The notes under the pieces are model-generated. The model saw nothing but the letters and a program-made list of their open reading frames with translations. It was not told the origin of the DNA and did no database searches. Position numbers and translations under genes: made by a program. DNA of 64,000 nt from Methanolobus tindarius DSM 2278 (lineage in GTDB: Archaea > Halobacteriota > Methanosarcinia > Methanosarcinales > Methanosarcinaceae): NCBI RefSeq assembly GCF_000504205.1, contig NZ_AZAJ01000001.1:1710879-1774878 (forward strand), given 5' to 3'. Each line of letters opens with the position of its first letter. Position 1 is the stretch's first letter. Of the stretch, positions 37,510-46,737 are shown piece after piece.

Positions 37510-38628
37510 TTAGAACAGAACAATCCTATCTCTTTCAATACGTACAAGACACCTGTCATTTTCTTTCAGGTTAAGACTTTCAAAGAACTGGTCGGATATC
37601 TCAGCTATCATCAGGTTATTATGTTCTTTTATCTCAAGGGCAAGAGTTTTAGTTGAACCTTTGTTCACCATGTTTTTTACACATGCATGGAAGGTATTTT
37701 CATTGCTGATAGCTTCATCAGTTTCAGGCAGTATGCGCAGGTTCTCAGGTCTGATTCCCCAGGATATTCTTTCTTTGACCTGACATTCAGGTCTTTTTGC
37801 AGTTACTTTCAGGTTTTCACAGCCGATAGTAAGTGTTCCTGCCATTTCATCATCTTTGATAACCGAAGAATCCGTGAATATGTTTGTGATACCAACAAGC
37901 TCGGCAACGTGGCTGTTCTTTGGATGGTAGAACACCTCTTCGGGAGTTCCAATCTGCTGAACTCTTCCATCATGGAATATCACAATCTTGTCTGCGATGG
38001 TAAAAGCTTCAACATGGTTGTGAGTAATGAAAAGAACAGGAATCTTCAGTTCCCTCTGGATTTCCTTAATTTTCTCCCTAAGCTTCATGCGCACGACCCT
38101 GTCAAGAGCGGAAAAAGGTTCGTCCAGTAGTAGTATGTCGGGTTTTGGTGCCAGTGCCCTAGCCAGTGCAACTCTTTGTTTCTGGCCGCCTGAAAGCTGG
38201 GAAGGATAATTATCTTCCAGTCCCTTGATCTCAAGCATTTGGAGCATTTCATTAACTCTTTCTTCCCTGTCTTTCTCATCCCATCCTTTCAGTCCGTAGG
38301 CAATGTTCTTTTTCACATCCATGTGAGGAAAAAGTGCATAGCTCTGAAAAACGTAACCAAGGCTGCGCTGCTGTACTGGCAGGTTAATTCTCTTGTGACA
38401 ATCAAAGTACACATTGCCGTTTACAACTATTTTGCCGCCATTTGGTTCCAGCAGCCCTGAGATACACTGAAGAGCTGTTGTTTTTCCTGAACCGGAACGA
38501 CCGAAAAATACTGCAAGCTCATCGCCTACCTCAAACTGGGCATCGAGTGTGAAAAGGGCTTCAATACCTTTTTTCTTGTCACTTTTTTTCCGGTAATATC
38601 TTCTTCTGAAATCCGCTTTAATGCCCAT
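37510..38628 (-). CDS. modC: Molybdate/tungstate ABC transporter ATP-binding protein
   Basis: This 372-residue ATPase has Walker A (GRSGSGKTT), signature (LSGGQKQR) and Walker B (ILLLDEPFSALD) motifs. A C-terminal TOBE-like domain spans about residues 290-370. It powers molybdate import with ModB, whose gene ends nine bases upstream. The N-terminus has a basic extension of about 25 residues. It is the last gene of modABC. Confidence 0.88.
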   Translation of the reverse strand: MGIKADFRRRYYRKKSDKKKGIEALFTLDAQFEVGDELAVFFGRSGSGKTTALQCISGLLEPNGGKIVVNGNVYFDCHKRINLPVQQRSLGYVFQSYALFPHMDVKKNIAYGLKGWDEKDREERVNEMLQMLEIKGLEDNYPSQLSGGQKQRVALARALAPKPDILLLDEPFSALDRVVRMKLREKIKEIQRELKIPVLFITHNHVEAFTIADKIVIFHDGRVQQIGTPEEVFYHPKNSHVAELVGITNIFTDSSVIKDDEMAGTLTIGCENLKVTAKRPECQVKERISWGIRPENLRILPETDEAISNENTFHACVKNMVNKGSTKTLALEIKEHNNLMIAEISDQFFESLNLKENDRCLVRIERDRIVLF

Positions 38629-38637
38629 GACTTTACC

Positions 38638-39306
38638 TCATATCTTCCAGTTGTTGATAATCTTTGCAGTTATGGCCATTGAAAGCAGGGACATTACTAT
38701 CAGTATGATGACCAGCATGTTGGCAAGACTGTTGTTTCCTGCCTGGAATGCGCTGTAAATTGAAATCGACATTGTGTTAGTTCTTCCCGGAATGTTTCCG
38801 GCAAACATAAGTGTTGCACCGAATTCACCGACAGCCCTTGCAAAACTGAGGACTATTCCTGCAAGTATTCCTTTCTTTGCAAGCGGAAGCGTGATAAAAA
38901 GTGCGGTGTCAAGTTCTTTTCTTCCAAGGGTGAAAGCGGCATATTCGTATTCCCTGTCAACTGCTTCTATGGCGGCTGTAGTGGTTTTAACCATTAGAGG
39001 CAGGGATACGACAAAAGCTGCAATTACTGCTGCCTGCCAGGTGAATACTATGCTCCATCCTGTCAGGTTGTAGAGAATACTCCCAAGTACTCCTTTTTTC
39101 CCAAGCAACACTACCAGAAGGTATCCTGTAACTGTAGGCGGGAGTACAAGGGGTAAGGTTACGAGAATGTCGGCCAGCCATTTGCCCCTGAAATCACGTC
39201 TTGCAAGTATGTATGATATCACCATTCCTGTCATTGCCACAATTAATGTGGACAGGCCGGCGATTTTGAGTGTGATTAACAGGGGAAATCCAATCTGGTC
39301 GAACAT
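38638..39306 (-). CDS. modB: Molybdate ABC transporter permease
   Basis: This 222-residue integral membrane protein has about five helices and the ABC permease motif (EYAAFTLG...A...LP...GILAG) typical of ModB. It forms the channel of the molybdate importer with ModC. It lies between modA and modC with gaps of 13 and 9 bases, indicating one operon. Confidence 0.88.
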   Translation of the reverse strand: MFDQIGFPLLITLKIAGLSTLIVAMTGMVISYILARRDFRGKWLADILVTLPLVLPPTVTGYLLVVLLGKKGVLGSILYNLTGWSIVFTWQAAVIAAFVVSLPLMVKTTTAAIEAVDREYEYAAFTLGRKELDTALFITLPLAKKGILAGIVLSFARAVGEFGATLMFAGNIPGRTNTMSISIYSAFQAGNNSLANMLVIILIVMSLLSMAITAKIINNWKI

Positions 39307-39319
39307 TTATTTTTTCCTT

Positions 39320-40144
39320 TTATGCTGTGAATCCGTAAGACTGCAGGATTGTCATTCCTTCTTCAGATGTGACAAAGTCAACAAATGTCTGGGCTTGCGT
39401 TTCGTGTTCTGATCCTGCAACTACTGCAATCGGATAGCTGATTGGTGTTACAGTTGGAATGGTCGCTTTTACTTCGATGGTTCCTGAATCTGCTGTTGCT
39501 GCATCTGTACTGTAGACAAATCCTGCACCAACTTCTCCTCTTTCAACGTATACGAGTACCTGCTTTACATCATCTGCAAGGAGTGTTTTGGACTGAAGTT
39601 CATCCCAGAGACCTGCCTGTTCCAGTGCTTCTACGGTGTATTTTCCAACTGGTGCGGTTTCAGGATTTCCAATGCTGATTGTTTCAACATCATCTGAAAG
39701 AAGGTCTTCTGCTCCTGTTATCTCCAGTTCACTGTCAACCGGTGTTATCAGTACGACTGAGTTTGCTGCGAAGTCTTTTCTTGATTCTTCAACAATAAGG
39801 GACTCATTACTTAATATATCCATATGGCTCTGTGATGCTGATGCGAACACGTCAATAGGTGCTCCGCCTTCTATCTGCATCCTGAGTGTTCCTGAGCCTG
39901 CAAAATTGTAGTTCACATCAATGTCAGGATTCTCTTCTTCAAAAGCGGTCTCAAGTTCTGTGAATGCTTCTGTAAGACTTGCTGCTGCAGATACTGTAAT
40001 GGTGGTGACTTCACCTGAACCACTATCTGTGTTTACGTCAGTCTCTACATCTTCACCTGCATTGGTGTCGGCACAGCCACTTACAAATACTACAAGTGCA
40101 AGTATGGCTGCAATAGCCAGAATTAGTTTTTTGTTAAATGTCAT
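39320..40144 (-). CDS. modA: Molybdate-binding lipoprotein
   Basis: This extracytoplasmic binding protein has 274 residues from ATG 40144, with a signal peptide and a lipobox-like VSGC. The mature domain has the ModA pattern (AAASLTEAF, GSGTLRMQIEGGAPIDVFASA). It binds molybdate or tungstate and delivers it to ModBC. The frame is open to 40195, but AGGAAGG directly before ATG 40144 and the signal peptide fit the shorter form. Expression probably depends on a ModE-like site upstream. Confidence 0.9.
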   Translation of the reverse strand: MTFNKKLILAIAAILALVVFVSGCADTNAGEDVETDVNTDSGSGEVTTITVSAAASLTEAFTELETAFEEENPDIDVNYNFAGSGTLRMQIEGGAPIDVFASASQSHMDILSNESLIVEESRKDFAANSVVLITPVDSELEITGAEDLLSDDVETISIGNPETAPVGKYTVEALEQAGLWDELQSKTLLADDVKQVLVYVERGEVGAGFVYSTDAATADSGTIEVKATIPTVTPISYPIAVVAGSEHETQAQTFVDFVTSEEGMTILQSYGFTA

Positions 40145-40202
40145 AATTACTACCTTCCTGAATGCAGTCAGCAGAACTAAACTTAAAATATCCATTAATT
40201 AT

Positions 40203-40228
40203 GCGTTATGTTCTTGACAGCATAACGC
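40203..40228. promoter_or_regulatory. ModE-like operator upstream of modABC
   Basis: The inverted repeat GCGTTATG (40203-40210) and CATAACGC (40221-40228) has a 10-base spacer. It contains the CGTTAT...ATAACG core of ModE-type sites. It lies about 60 bases upstream of modA, next to an A/T-rich TATA-like stretch. No modE gene is in the window. Confidence 0.6.
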
Positions 40229-40494
40229 TAAGTTCCTCTTTCTGATATAAGTAATTTTCCTGATAGCGATACTGTTAAGTTAAGGAGTATTTTCTTTTTC
40301 TAAATGGATGGGTTTTATGGATAAAAATATTTGCTCTAAAACATGATTTAATGTTAGTAAAATAAACCACTTCAACTGCGTTTGTTTATTCGTATGTTAT
40401 AAAAACGCAATCAACAACCAGAAATTGCATTTCAAATTATACTTTCACATCGGTAGTACACACGTTTATATTGCATTGTGTGTAATTTACTATT

Positions 40495-40938
40495 ATGCCT
40501 CCTCTCATAAAAATGACAATGGATTTTCCAAGTGGACAACAAACATATATGTTGTCTGAAGAAAAAGCATTTGAAATTTTAAGAATTGTTTTAATGAATG
40601 AACAATGCAAAACAGCAATTGTTCAAAATCCAAATGAGCCTCTTGATATCCCAGATGCAGAAGAGTTAACTGACTATATAAAATCACTACCTAGTTATAC
40701 TTTTACAGTTGAAGATGTAACAACTCATTATGTAGCTAATTCTGACGAGATTGATAAAGATGAAATGACGCGTTGGACAAACGCAGTTCGTTCTAAACTT
40801 AGTAGAATAAGAGACAAAATCGCAGATGAAGAAAGTGGTAATTGGGATGTTAAAAAGAACGGACTTGTTAGAACATACACGTTTGTGAAAGACAATACTG
40901 ACAAAAACACTGAATCAGAAATGGATAAGTGGATATAA
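40495..40938 (+). CDS. Hypothetical protein upstream of two odd tRNA genes
   Basis: This 147-residue soluble protein is unrecognised. It has a beta-rich start, an acidic middle and a helical, charged C-terminal half ending in DKWI. The DNA is more A+T-rich than neighbouring genes. A TATA-like TTTATATTG at 40465-40473 lies about 25 bases upstream of the ATG, so the transcript is probably leaderless. It ends ten bases before an unusual tRNA gene on the same strand, with which it may be co-transcribed. Confidence 0.6.
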   Translation: MPPLIKMTMDFPSGQQTYMLSEEKAFEILRIVLMNEQCKTAIVQNPNEPLDIPDAEELTDYIKSLPSYTFTVEDVTTHYVANSDEIDKDEMTRWTNAVRSKLSRIRDKIADEESGNWDVKKNGLVRTYTFVKDNTDKNTESEMDKWI

Positions 40939-40948
40939 TAATGGCGAA

Positions 40949-41036
40949 GCGGGCGTGACACAGCGGTCAACTGTGCCTGACTTATGATCAGGAATTCCCT
41001 GCCTGGAATACGTGGGTTCAAATCCCACCGCCCGCG
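40949..41036 (+). tRNA. Class II tRNA with anticodon UAU, identity unclear
   Basis: This is a well-formed 88-base tRNA with a long variable arm. The acceptor is GCGGGCG/CGCCCGC, the D stem ACA/TGT, the anticodon stem CCTGA/TCAGG and the loop CTTATGA, giving anticodon TAT. The variable stem is ATTCC/GGAAT and the T arm GTGGG/CCCAC. Discriminator is G and CCA is encoded (41037-41039). A long variable arm with G73 is typical of archaeal tRNA-Ser, whereas UAU would read the Ile codon AUA. Charging identity therefore cannot be decided. Confidence 0.75.
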
Positions 41037-41051
41037 CCATTTACTTCACAT

Positions 41052-41126
41052 GCCCATGTAGTCTAGTCCGGATAAGATTGCCCTCTTACTAAGGGACAGA
41101 CACGAGTTCAAATCTCGTCGTGGGCA
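41052..41126 (+). tRNA. tRNA-like gene with anticodon UAC (Val codon), irregular anticodon arm
   Basis: This 75-base cloverleaf has acceptor GCCCATG/CGTGGGC with one G-U pair, D stem GTCT/AGAT, T arm ACGAG/CTCGT and discriminator A. The anticodon loop is CTTACTA, giving anticodon TAC, with T at position 37 where a purine is nearly universal. The first pair of the anticodon stem (G-A) is mismatched. It lies 15 bases after the other unusual tRNA. It may be a Val-type tRNA, a specialised tRNA or a decaying one. Confidence 0.6.
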
Positions 41127-41292
41127 TATTTCCAAAGTTACCTCTGGCTGTGGATATATATGTGTTTATGAAATAAATAGTTACTCTGTTTGATAGTATT
41201 TTTTCTATAACTGCAAAGATTAAAATGCGCTTTAATAAGAAAAAACCGAAAAAATAGAGAGTAGCAGCACAAAAGCTGCCAAAACAAAATAA

Positions 41293-41724
41293 TTATTCTT
41301 CTACAACAGTGACTTTGTTCATCTTGTCTCTTGCCTTGATCTTGTTGACGACATCCTGGCCTTCGATTACCTGACCGAAGACGGTGTGCACGCCATCAAG
41401 GTGTGGCTGTGGAGAGTGTGTGATGAAGAACTGGCTTCCACCGGTGTTCTTTCCTGCGTGTGCCATTGAAAGTGAACCTGTTCCGTGTTTGCGTGGGTTG
41501 TTCTTTGTTTCACATTTGATGGTATATCCTGGTCCACCGGTTCCGTCTCCTCTTGGGCATCCGCCCTGGATTACGAAGTTTGGAATAACTCTGTGGAAAG
41601 TAAGTCCGTCATAGAATCCTTCCTTAATGAGCTTCTCAAAGTTCTCAACAGTCTTTGGTGCGTCCTTCTCGAACAATTCAAGGACAATATTTCCTTTACC
41701 GGTCTCGATGATTGCTTTCTTCAT
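41293..41724 (-). CDS. Cyclophilin-type peptidyl-prolyl cis-trans isomerase
   Basis: This 143-residue single-domain cyclophilin has the core motifs [34 protein letters not shown] and [12 protein letters not shown]. It catalyses proline isomerisation during protein folding in the cytoplasm. AAGGTG precedes ATG 41724; an in-frame GTG at 41733 overlaps that site and is less likely. It is downstream of pilin cassette A on the same strand. Confidence 0.9.
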   Translation of the reverse strand: MKKAIIETGKGNIVLELFEKDAPKTVENFEKLIKEGFYDGLTFHRVIPNFVIQGGCPRGDGTGGPGYTIKCETKNNPRKHGTGSLSMAHAGKNTGGSQFFITHSPQPHLDGVHTVFGQVIEGQDVVNKIKARDKMNKVTVVEE

Positions 41725-41811
41725 TAAATTCACCTTATAGGATTTCTAAAGGCTAATGGCTAATTTAAGGTTTTCTGTGAGCTAAATGTGAATAAACCAT
41801 ATTCTCTATAT

Positions 41812-43281
41812 TTAACTGACAGTGGCATGCAGCTCATTACTCGTAATGTGCAGATACGTAATAATACCGCCACCGGAATCATAGATAAGAGTATAATCAG
41901 ACAGATCTTCCTGAATCTTATTATTATTCTTTTGTTCCCATGAGCATGCAATAATACCATCCTGAGCAAGCAGTTTCATGTAATGGTTAGTAACATTGTA
42001 CAAACTCTGAACATCACCATTTGATATCGTAACATTCGGAAGCATAGTAGTTGAGCTTTTTTCATCCCATGAATATTCAGTAATATCTGAATCACTATAT
42101 TCCAGCATATAGGTATCACTCAGAAGGTCAAAAGTACTGTTTGCAAGCTTCACATTTGCAGGGTCTTCATACACGGGAAACTCACTGCTGCCGTATGTAT
42201 CCCATATTTCTTTGTCAGTACTCACGGATGTATCTGTATACTCAATAGTATCTATGACATTTTTCTTGATTTCATAGTAAAGGGTCTTCGTTCCAGATGT
42301 TGCAGTAACATAAGTTTCAATCGAATTGAAATTAGAAGCCTCTCCATCCTCATCCTGGAAATAGAATGAAAAATTGTACATCGGATCAGGATTTGATGCA
42401 TTCAGTTTTATGATCTTGAATGAATTTGATAGTGCAAAAGTTCCCATAGGCGGTAAAGTCTCAAGTTCTATTACTGCAGTCTGGTTTTCATGATCCAGGG
42501 CTACTGAAGTAGATGTAAGTGACTCTGCATACTCGCCCCATCCTTCATAGAATTCACTCTGTATGTAAATTATAATATCGTCAGCTTTTATAGGATTTGT
42601 AAAATTGTTATTCAGGCTGACATTAGGGAAAAGAATCACCGGCTTATTGGAAGAAGCAACAGTAATGCTTGTATCACTGATTCCGGATACAGACGTATTT
42701 CCACTGATTCTCATAACAGGAAGTGTAAGTGTTTCAATATTGTAGTGGAATTCAGGAGGTGATATCATTATGGTGCCACCGTTGCCATACTTTGACCAAA
42801 CACCACCGCCTTCGTAAGCAATTGTTCTGTCACCCGATGTGTACTTTATTTTTCCCATAGGTATAGGTGAACTGTATCCTGCAAAATCAGATTCGTTCTT
42901 GTATTTCTCCCATGAGTTCCAATGAGTACGGTTATCATAAAATTCCTGATACCATGATGAGTTACTGTTCAGAGCCAACACCATTATCTGACTGTCATTG
43001 TAATCCCGGGTATCACCCATGACTTCAAGTTTTCCTCCCATCTGGTTGACTCTTGTTATCTGGACAGGAGATTCACCCAATGAAGCCTTGCTTGCCCTGG
43101 AGTCAAATACAGTGAAAGCCTGCTCTACTTTTTGAGCTTCAGCAATATCTTCAAGGTTGTTCAGAGTAGGTGATGTGTAAAGAATAATTATTGCTATGGA
43201 TAAAATTGTAATTGCAAGGATGAGTACAATACCAATAACAGATGAGACTGCCTTTTCATTTGACCATTGCTTTAATTTCAT
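41812..43281 (-). CDS. Large pilin-like protein, cassette A gene 6
   Basis: This 489-residue protein has a class III signal peptide: a short basic N-terminus, KA|VSS and a hydrophobic helix (about residues 12-36). A large extracellular beta-rich domain with many N-glycosylation sequons follows. Residues 45-260 align clearly with the 482-residue protein at 56158-57606 (for example SRxSKxxLGESPxQ and FHYN-ETLTLP-M). It is the last gene of a six-gene operon starting at 46498. A prepilin peptidase of the PibD/FlaK type would process it. Its size is far above a major pilin, so a tip or scaffold role is inferred. Confidence 0.8.
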   Translation of the reverse strand: MKLKQWSNEKAVSSVIGIVLILAITILSIAIIILYTSPTLNNLEDIAEAQKVEQAFTVFDSRASKASLGESPVQITRVNQMGGKLEVMGDTRDYNDSQIMVLALNSNSSWYQEFYDNRTHWNSWEKYKNESDFAGYSSPIPMGKIKYTSGDRTIAYEGGGVWSKYGNGGTIMISPPEFHYNIETLTLPVMRISGNTSVSGISDTSITVASSNKPVILFPNVSLNNNFTNPIKADDIIIYIQSEFYEGWGEYAESLTSTSVALDHENQTAVIELETLPPMGTFALSNSFKIIKLNASNPDPMYNFSFYFQDEDGEASNFNSIETYVTATSGTKTLYYEIKKNVIDTIEYTDTSVSTDKEIWDTYGSSEFPVYEDPANVKLANSTFDLLSDTYMLEYSDSDITEYSWDEKSSTTMLPNVTISNGDVQSLYNVTNHYMKLLAQDGIIACSWEQKNNNKIQEDLSDYTLIYDSGGGIITYLHITSNELHATVS

Positions 43282-43298
43282 TACTTCACCTCATCCTT

Positions 43299-44093
43299 TC
43301 AATTAATTGTGATATGCATAGGGGCTTCAACAATAAACACGTCAATATTTGATGGATAATCTCTGCTGGTACTGACTGTGCTATTTGTCCTATCTACATT
43401 TTCGACTGGCATCTCCATACTTTCATTCAGGTATTTTTCCCATGCTTCAAAATAATCACTTTTGATTGAGATATTGACCTGAGATACATTGTAGTATCTC
43501 TCTATTGTTCTTCTGCCACCGTTTGCAGTTACACTCACAAGTCCTGTCCCGGACAGGCTGGAACTGCCGGACAAACTTGAACATGGTATCAAAAGTACAT
43601 TATCTGAAAAACTAAACAAAGGTTCCAGTTTCATTAATGAATGCCCGTTCTGGTACTTCGACCAGATCCCGGTGTTTTCATAACAAACATAAGTGTCCTT
43701 GTAGTTGTTTTCTATCGTTCCAATATGTTTTGCGAATGTTTCAGTATCATAAGAGCCATTTGATGCGTTCCAGACCTTCATGTTAATTTCCATATAACTT
43801 ACACTTGTTACTGAAAGCGACCCACCGTACATTTTCAGTTCAATAGATTGGGAAGGTGCACTACCTTTGACAACCTTGTTGATATTTGGAGCAAGAACCT
43901 GGAAACTCTGTACTATATTCTCTGAATGCTGGTTTTCCTGCAGGTGCTGAATGAGTGGATATCCGGCAACCACAATAATCGCTGTTGCCAGCAGGATAAT
44001 ACTTAATATTATGCTGAAATCTACTAATTCAGACACCGCATCGTCAGATTCCAGATTCCTTCTTTTCATTCCAACACTTCTTTTTGCTCTCAT
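43299..44093 (-). CDS. Pilin-like protein, cassette A gene 5
   Basis: This 264-residue protein begins with a basic segment, DDA|VSELVDF and one hydrophobic helix (about residues 25-47), the archaeal class III signal peptide pattern. The extracellular domain contains APSQSIELKMYGG, shared almost residue for residue with gene 5 of cassette C (57631-58413). It overlaps the preceding gene by four bases and lies 17 bases before gene 6. It is likely a minor pilin; no function is known. Confidence 0.8.
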   Translation of the reverse strand: MRAKRSVGMKRRNLESDDAVSELVDFSIILSIILLATAIIVVAGYPLIQHLQENQHSENIVQSFQVLAPNINKVVKGSAPSQSIELKMYGGSLSVTSVSYMEINMKVWNASNGSYDTETFAKHIGTIENNYKDTYVCYENTGIWSKYQNGHSLMKLEPLFSFSDNVLLIPCSSLSGSSSLSGTGLVSVTANGGRRTIERYYNVSQVNISIKSDYFEAWEKYLNESMEMPVENVDRTNSTVSTSRDYPSNIDVFIVEAPMHITIN

Positions 44094-44566
44094 CTGATTC
44101 CTATTAAATTTGAATTTGCATCATAATACAGCTCAAAATAATCCTGTCCGCTGTATATTTTATTAGAGGCAACACCTGTAGTTGATGTAACGTATGTTAC
44201 CTTCACTTCAGTTCCGGGCCCGCTCTGTGATCTGAATATAATTTCCCTGGTGCTGTTTGAGAGTTCAATAGAATACTGATGTCTTGCAATTGTGGGTGGC
44301 AATGAAAACTGATAACTGATATTTTCAGCCTTTCCGCCATAGTTATTAGTTATTTGAACTGCTGTATCTATATTCGATATTTGCAGTGCCATATCATTTC
44401 CATGAATCTCAAACTGGTCACGTGTGACAGCATGTTCGTGCCTGTCCATCATCGTGTAGAAAGAACCAATCACAACAACCAGTGTAATCACTGTTATTGA
44501 AAGCATAAGGACAGTTCCAACTGAAATGGATACTGCATTTTCATCATCTGTTATTCTTTTTTTCAT
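44090..44566 (-). CDS. Pilin-like protein, cassette A gene 4
   Basis: This 158-residue protein has a DENA|VSISVGTVLML class III signal peptide with one helix (about residues 14-36) and a compact beta domain. The EIHGNDMALQISNIDTAV segment is shared with the equally long gene 4 of cassette C (58443-58919). Four-base overlaps link it to the genes before and after, so translation is coupled. Its size and fold resemble minor pseudopilins. Confidence 0.8.
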   Translation of the reverse strand: MKKRITDDENAVSISVGTVLMLSITVITLVVVIGSFYTMMDRHEHAVTRDQFEIHGNDMALQISNIDTAVQITNNYGGKAENISYQFSLPPTIARHQYSIELSNSTREIIFRSQSGPGTEVKVTYVTSTTGVASNKIYSGQDYFELYYDANSNLIGIR

Positions 44567-45414
44567 GCTTGCCCTTTTGGTAATGTGATTGGTATCAATG
44601 CGTCCATCTTGAGATTGCCATTTTTATTCATCTCTATCCTTGCTTTGATGACATCAATTCTCTCTATCTCAAATTTGTTTCCGCTTACTGTATCACCTGC
44701 AATCAGGAAAGTGCCTGTTGTGACATTTCCGTTAATAATGCGTAAGCTGTATGTTTTTCCAGCAGTTTTATTGTTAAAATAATAATTAAAATAAGAACTT
44801 CCGTCTACAAGGTCTGAACTGATATTCAGTTCCCCGCTGCTGCTACTGTAAGTGTCAAGCACAGTTAATCCGTCTGTGACACTAATATTCACACCTGTTC
44901 CGGATTTTTCAAACTCTGCAGACCAGATTGTTCCGGATTGGTTAAAAGCTTCCACAGAAAATTGCGTACTATTACTAAATGCTGAAGAATTAATTGCCAT
45001 CAAAAAAGTATCAGTGTAATTTACTCTTTCAATCACTGTCCAGTTAACATTCCCATCAATAAGTCCATTCTGTGTAAAGTAAGGCTTATGGAAGTTTCCG
45101 TGCTCTAAAGTATAAATAACTCCGGAAAATGCACTACTTTCGGTCATTTTTCTGGAAAAAGCATCAATGTAATCGTTGAACTCTGTATTATTTACAGATC
45201 CGTTATATGAGTAAGAATAAGCTTTCTCATAGGCATCAACAGTAATCTGAACCGCATTTGAATAATCATAAACATTAGTTTCTACATTTGATTCCGAAGC
45301 AGTATTGCTGGCAAAGATAATGCTGTTTAACATAAGTGTCAATACGACTACAGCCATACCAATGGCAAAGCTGGCAATCAATATCATCTGCGCAGAGTCG
45401 TCTTTTTTTCTCAT
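44563..45414 (-). CDS. Pilin-like protein, cassette A gene 3
   Basis: This 283-residue protein has DDSA|QMILIASFAIG followed by a helix to about residue 32, then a helical stalk (TASESNVETNVYDYSNAVQ) and a beta-rich domain. Gene 3 of cassette C (58916-59806) has the same layout and the same NSIIFASN-like end of the helix (NNVIYASN). It overlaps gene 4 by four bases. Confidence 0.8.
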   Translation of the reverse strand: MRKKDDSAQMILIASFAIGMAVVVLTLMLNSIIFASNTASESNVETNVYDYSNAVQITVDAYEKAYSYSYNGSVNNTEFNDYIDAFSRKMTESSAFSGVIYTLEHGNFHKPYFTQNGLIDGNVNWTVIERVNYTDTFLMAINSSAFSNSTQFSVEAFNQSGTIWSAEFEKSGTGVNISVTDGLTVLDTYSSSSGELNISSDLVDGSSYFNYYFNNKTAGKTYSLRIINGNVTTGTFLIAGDTVSGNKFEIERIDVIKARIEMNKNGNLKMDALIPITLPKGQA

Positions 45415-45423
45415 GCTAACACC

Positions 45424-46029
45424 TCACATCCTCCACAACGTTAACCTGACATCTATCAGACTGTAAAAGTCAGTATTTGTGTCCATATCTCCTATTCCTG
45501 TTGTCGTTGCAAACTGTGAAGGCGTTTGCATATCAGAATCAGAAAGTAACACTTTTTTTGAAACAACGACTGCATTGTTTGATGGTTCCCCGTTGTATAT
45601 GTAAGGTAAAACAATTGTATTGCCGTTGTTGTCTATCCAGGTGATTTCGACATTATGTGCAATTCCTCTTGGAACAATTATTGTTTCAAGCATGTCTGCT
45701 GTTGAGCTGTTGACCAGTGTTTTATTAGTGCGTACATAGGTCACACTGTTCCAGCTGTAAGAATCTCCATCCCAGTTGAGTATGTCTTTTTTGAGATCAG
45801 AGTCTTCATCATTCTGTGAGTAGTCCAGTGAATTAAGAATGTCCTGTCCTATAGTATAAAGATGAGTTTCCACGTGAGCATTAGCAGTTGAGGATGTAAG
45901 AGGTGTAAGTGAAGTAGCCTGGATTGAGAATATGAGTACGCCAACAATTATAGTGGCAGCAATCAGGGCTTCAAGGGTATAAATCTGAGCCACATAGTTT
46001 TTCCCAATGGAAAATGATCTTCTCTTCAT
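45424..46029 (-). CDS. Pilin-like protein, cassette A gene 2
   Basis: This 201-residue protein has a basic N-terminus of about 13 residues, then VA|QIYTLEALIAATIIVGV as the class III cleavage site and helix. SLTPLTSSTANAH follows, identical in the cassette C counterpart. The start ATG is one base after the stop of gene 1 (TAACATG). Its glutamate five residues after the cleavage site is the conserved pilin E5-like residue (QIYTLE). Confidence 0.82.
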   Translation of the reverse strand: MKRRSFSIGKNYVAQIYTLEALIAATIIVGVLIFSIQATSLTPLTSSTANAHVETHLYTIGQDILNSLDYSQNDEDSDLKKDILNWDGDSYSWNSVTYVRTNKTLVNSSTADMLETIIVPRGIAHNVEITWIDNNGNTIVLPYIYNGEPSNNAVVVSKKVLLSDSDMQTPSQFATTTGIGDMDTNTDFYSLIDVRLTLWRM

Positions 46030-46030
46030 G

Positions 46031-46498
46031 TTACCACACTCTCACAGAGAGAACGGCCACAGATGAGTTTTCCGTGGTTTCATCCTTTAACATTATTACT
46101 CTTTTAGTCTGTGCAATATTGCTGTACTGCGGAAGCTGTTTCCCACCGGAATATAATATGCTGGTCTCATTCTCTATTGTGACATTCATGTCATAGCGCA
46201 GGTACGTACCGTTTAATCCGTAAAAATTGAGAATTCCACCGTAATTACTATTTATTTCTGAGAAAAAGGTAGAGACCTTTTTTCCGTCAAGAATGGTTAT
46301 ATGTCCGGGTTCCCGGGCACTGAGTTCCTGTTCTACGATGTTGGTAGATATTCTGTCTGCAATCAGGGTAATTTCGTCGGAGTTTGACTGAAAGGGCAGG
46401 AATAAACCTGAAGTATATGAAAATAGGAAAATAATACTGGTCAGGAATATTGATATTCCTATTATGTAGTCTATTTGCATCTGTCCGCGATTATCCAA
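46031..46498 (-). CDS. Pilin-like protein, cassette A gene 1
   Basis: This 155-residue protein is the first gene of cassette A. It starts MDNRG|QMQIDYIIG, a class III signal peptide, followed by a helix to about residue 30 and a small domain. It has the same length as gene 1 of cassette C (60410-60877) and shares FQSNSDEITLIADR-type sequence with it. The divergent adhesin gene begins 239 bases away, so this gap holds both promoters. Confidence 0.82.
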   Translation of the reverse strand: MDNRGQMQIDYIIGISIFLTSIIFLFSYTSGLFLPFQSNSDEITLIADRISTNIVEQELSAREPGHITILDGKKVSTFFSEINSNYGGILNFYGLNGTYLRYDMNVTIENETSILYSGGKQLPQYSNIAQTKRVIMLKDETTENSSVAVLSVRVW

Positions 46499-46737
46499 AA
46501 AATCCCCATTTTTATAATTGTATTTGTATTATATAACGATATCTTCACAGATTTCATCTAAAGAAGACCAAGATCTTGAGATTCTTTATATATGGGGATA
46601 TGTGCAAAATAACACAGGTATTCAATATACAAAAAGTCTTATATTATTACTGCCATAAAAAGACGATATAATGGATTTATTTGAAAAACTAAAATCTATT
46701 TTTTGTGGTGACAAAAAAACAATGATGTGGTGGCTTA

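Noticed and set aside
41052-41126. Intron in the irregular tRNA to explain its anticodon loop
   Set aside because: The gene is 75 bases with normal arm lengths, leaving no room for an archaeal intron.
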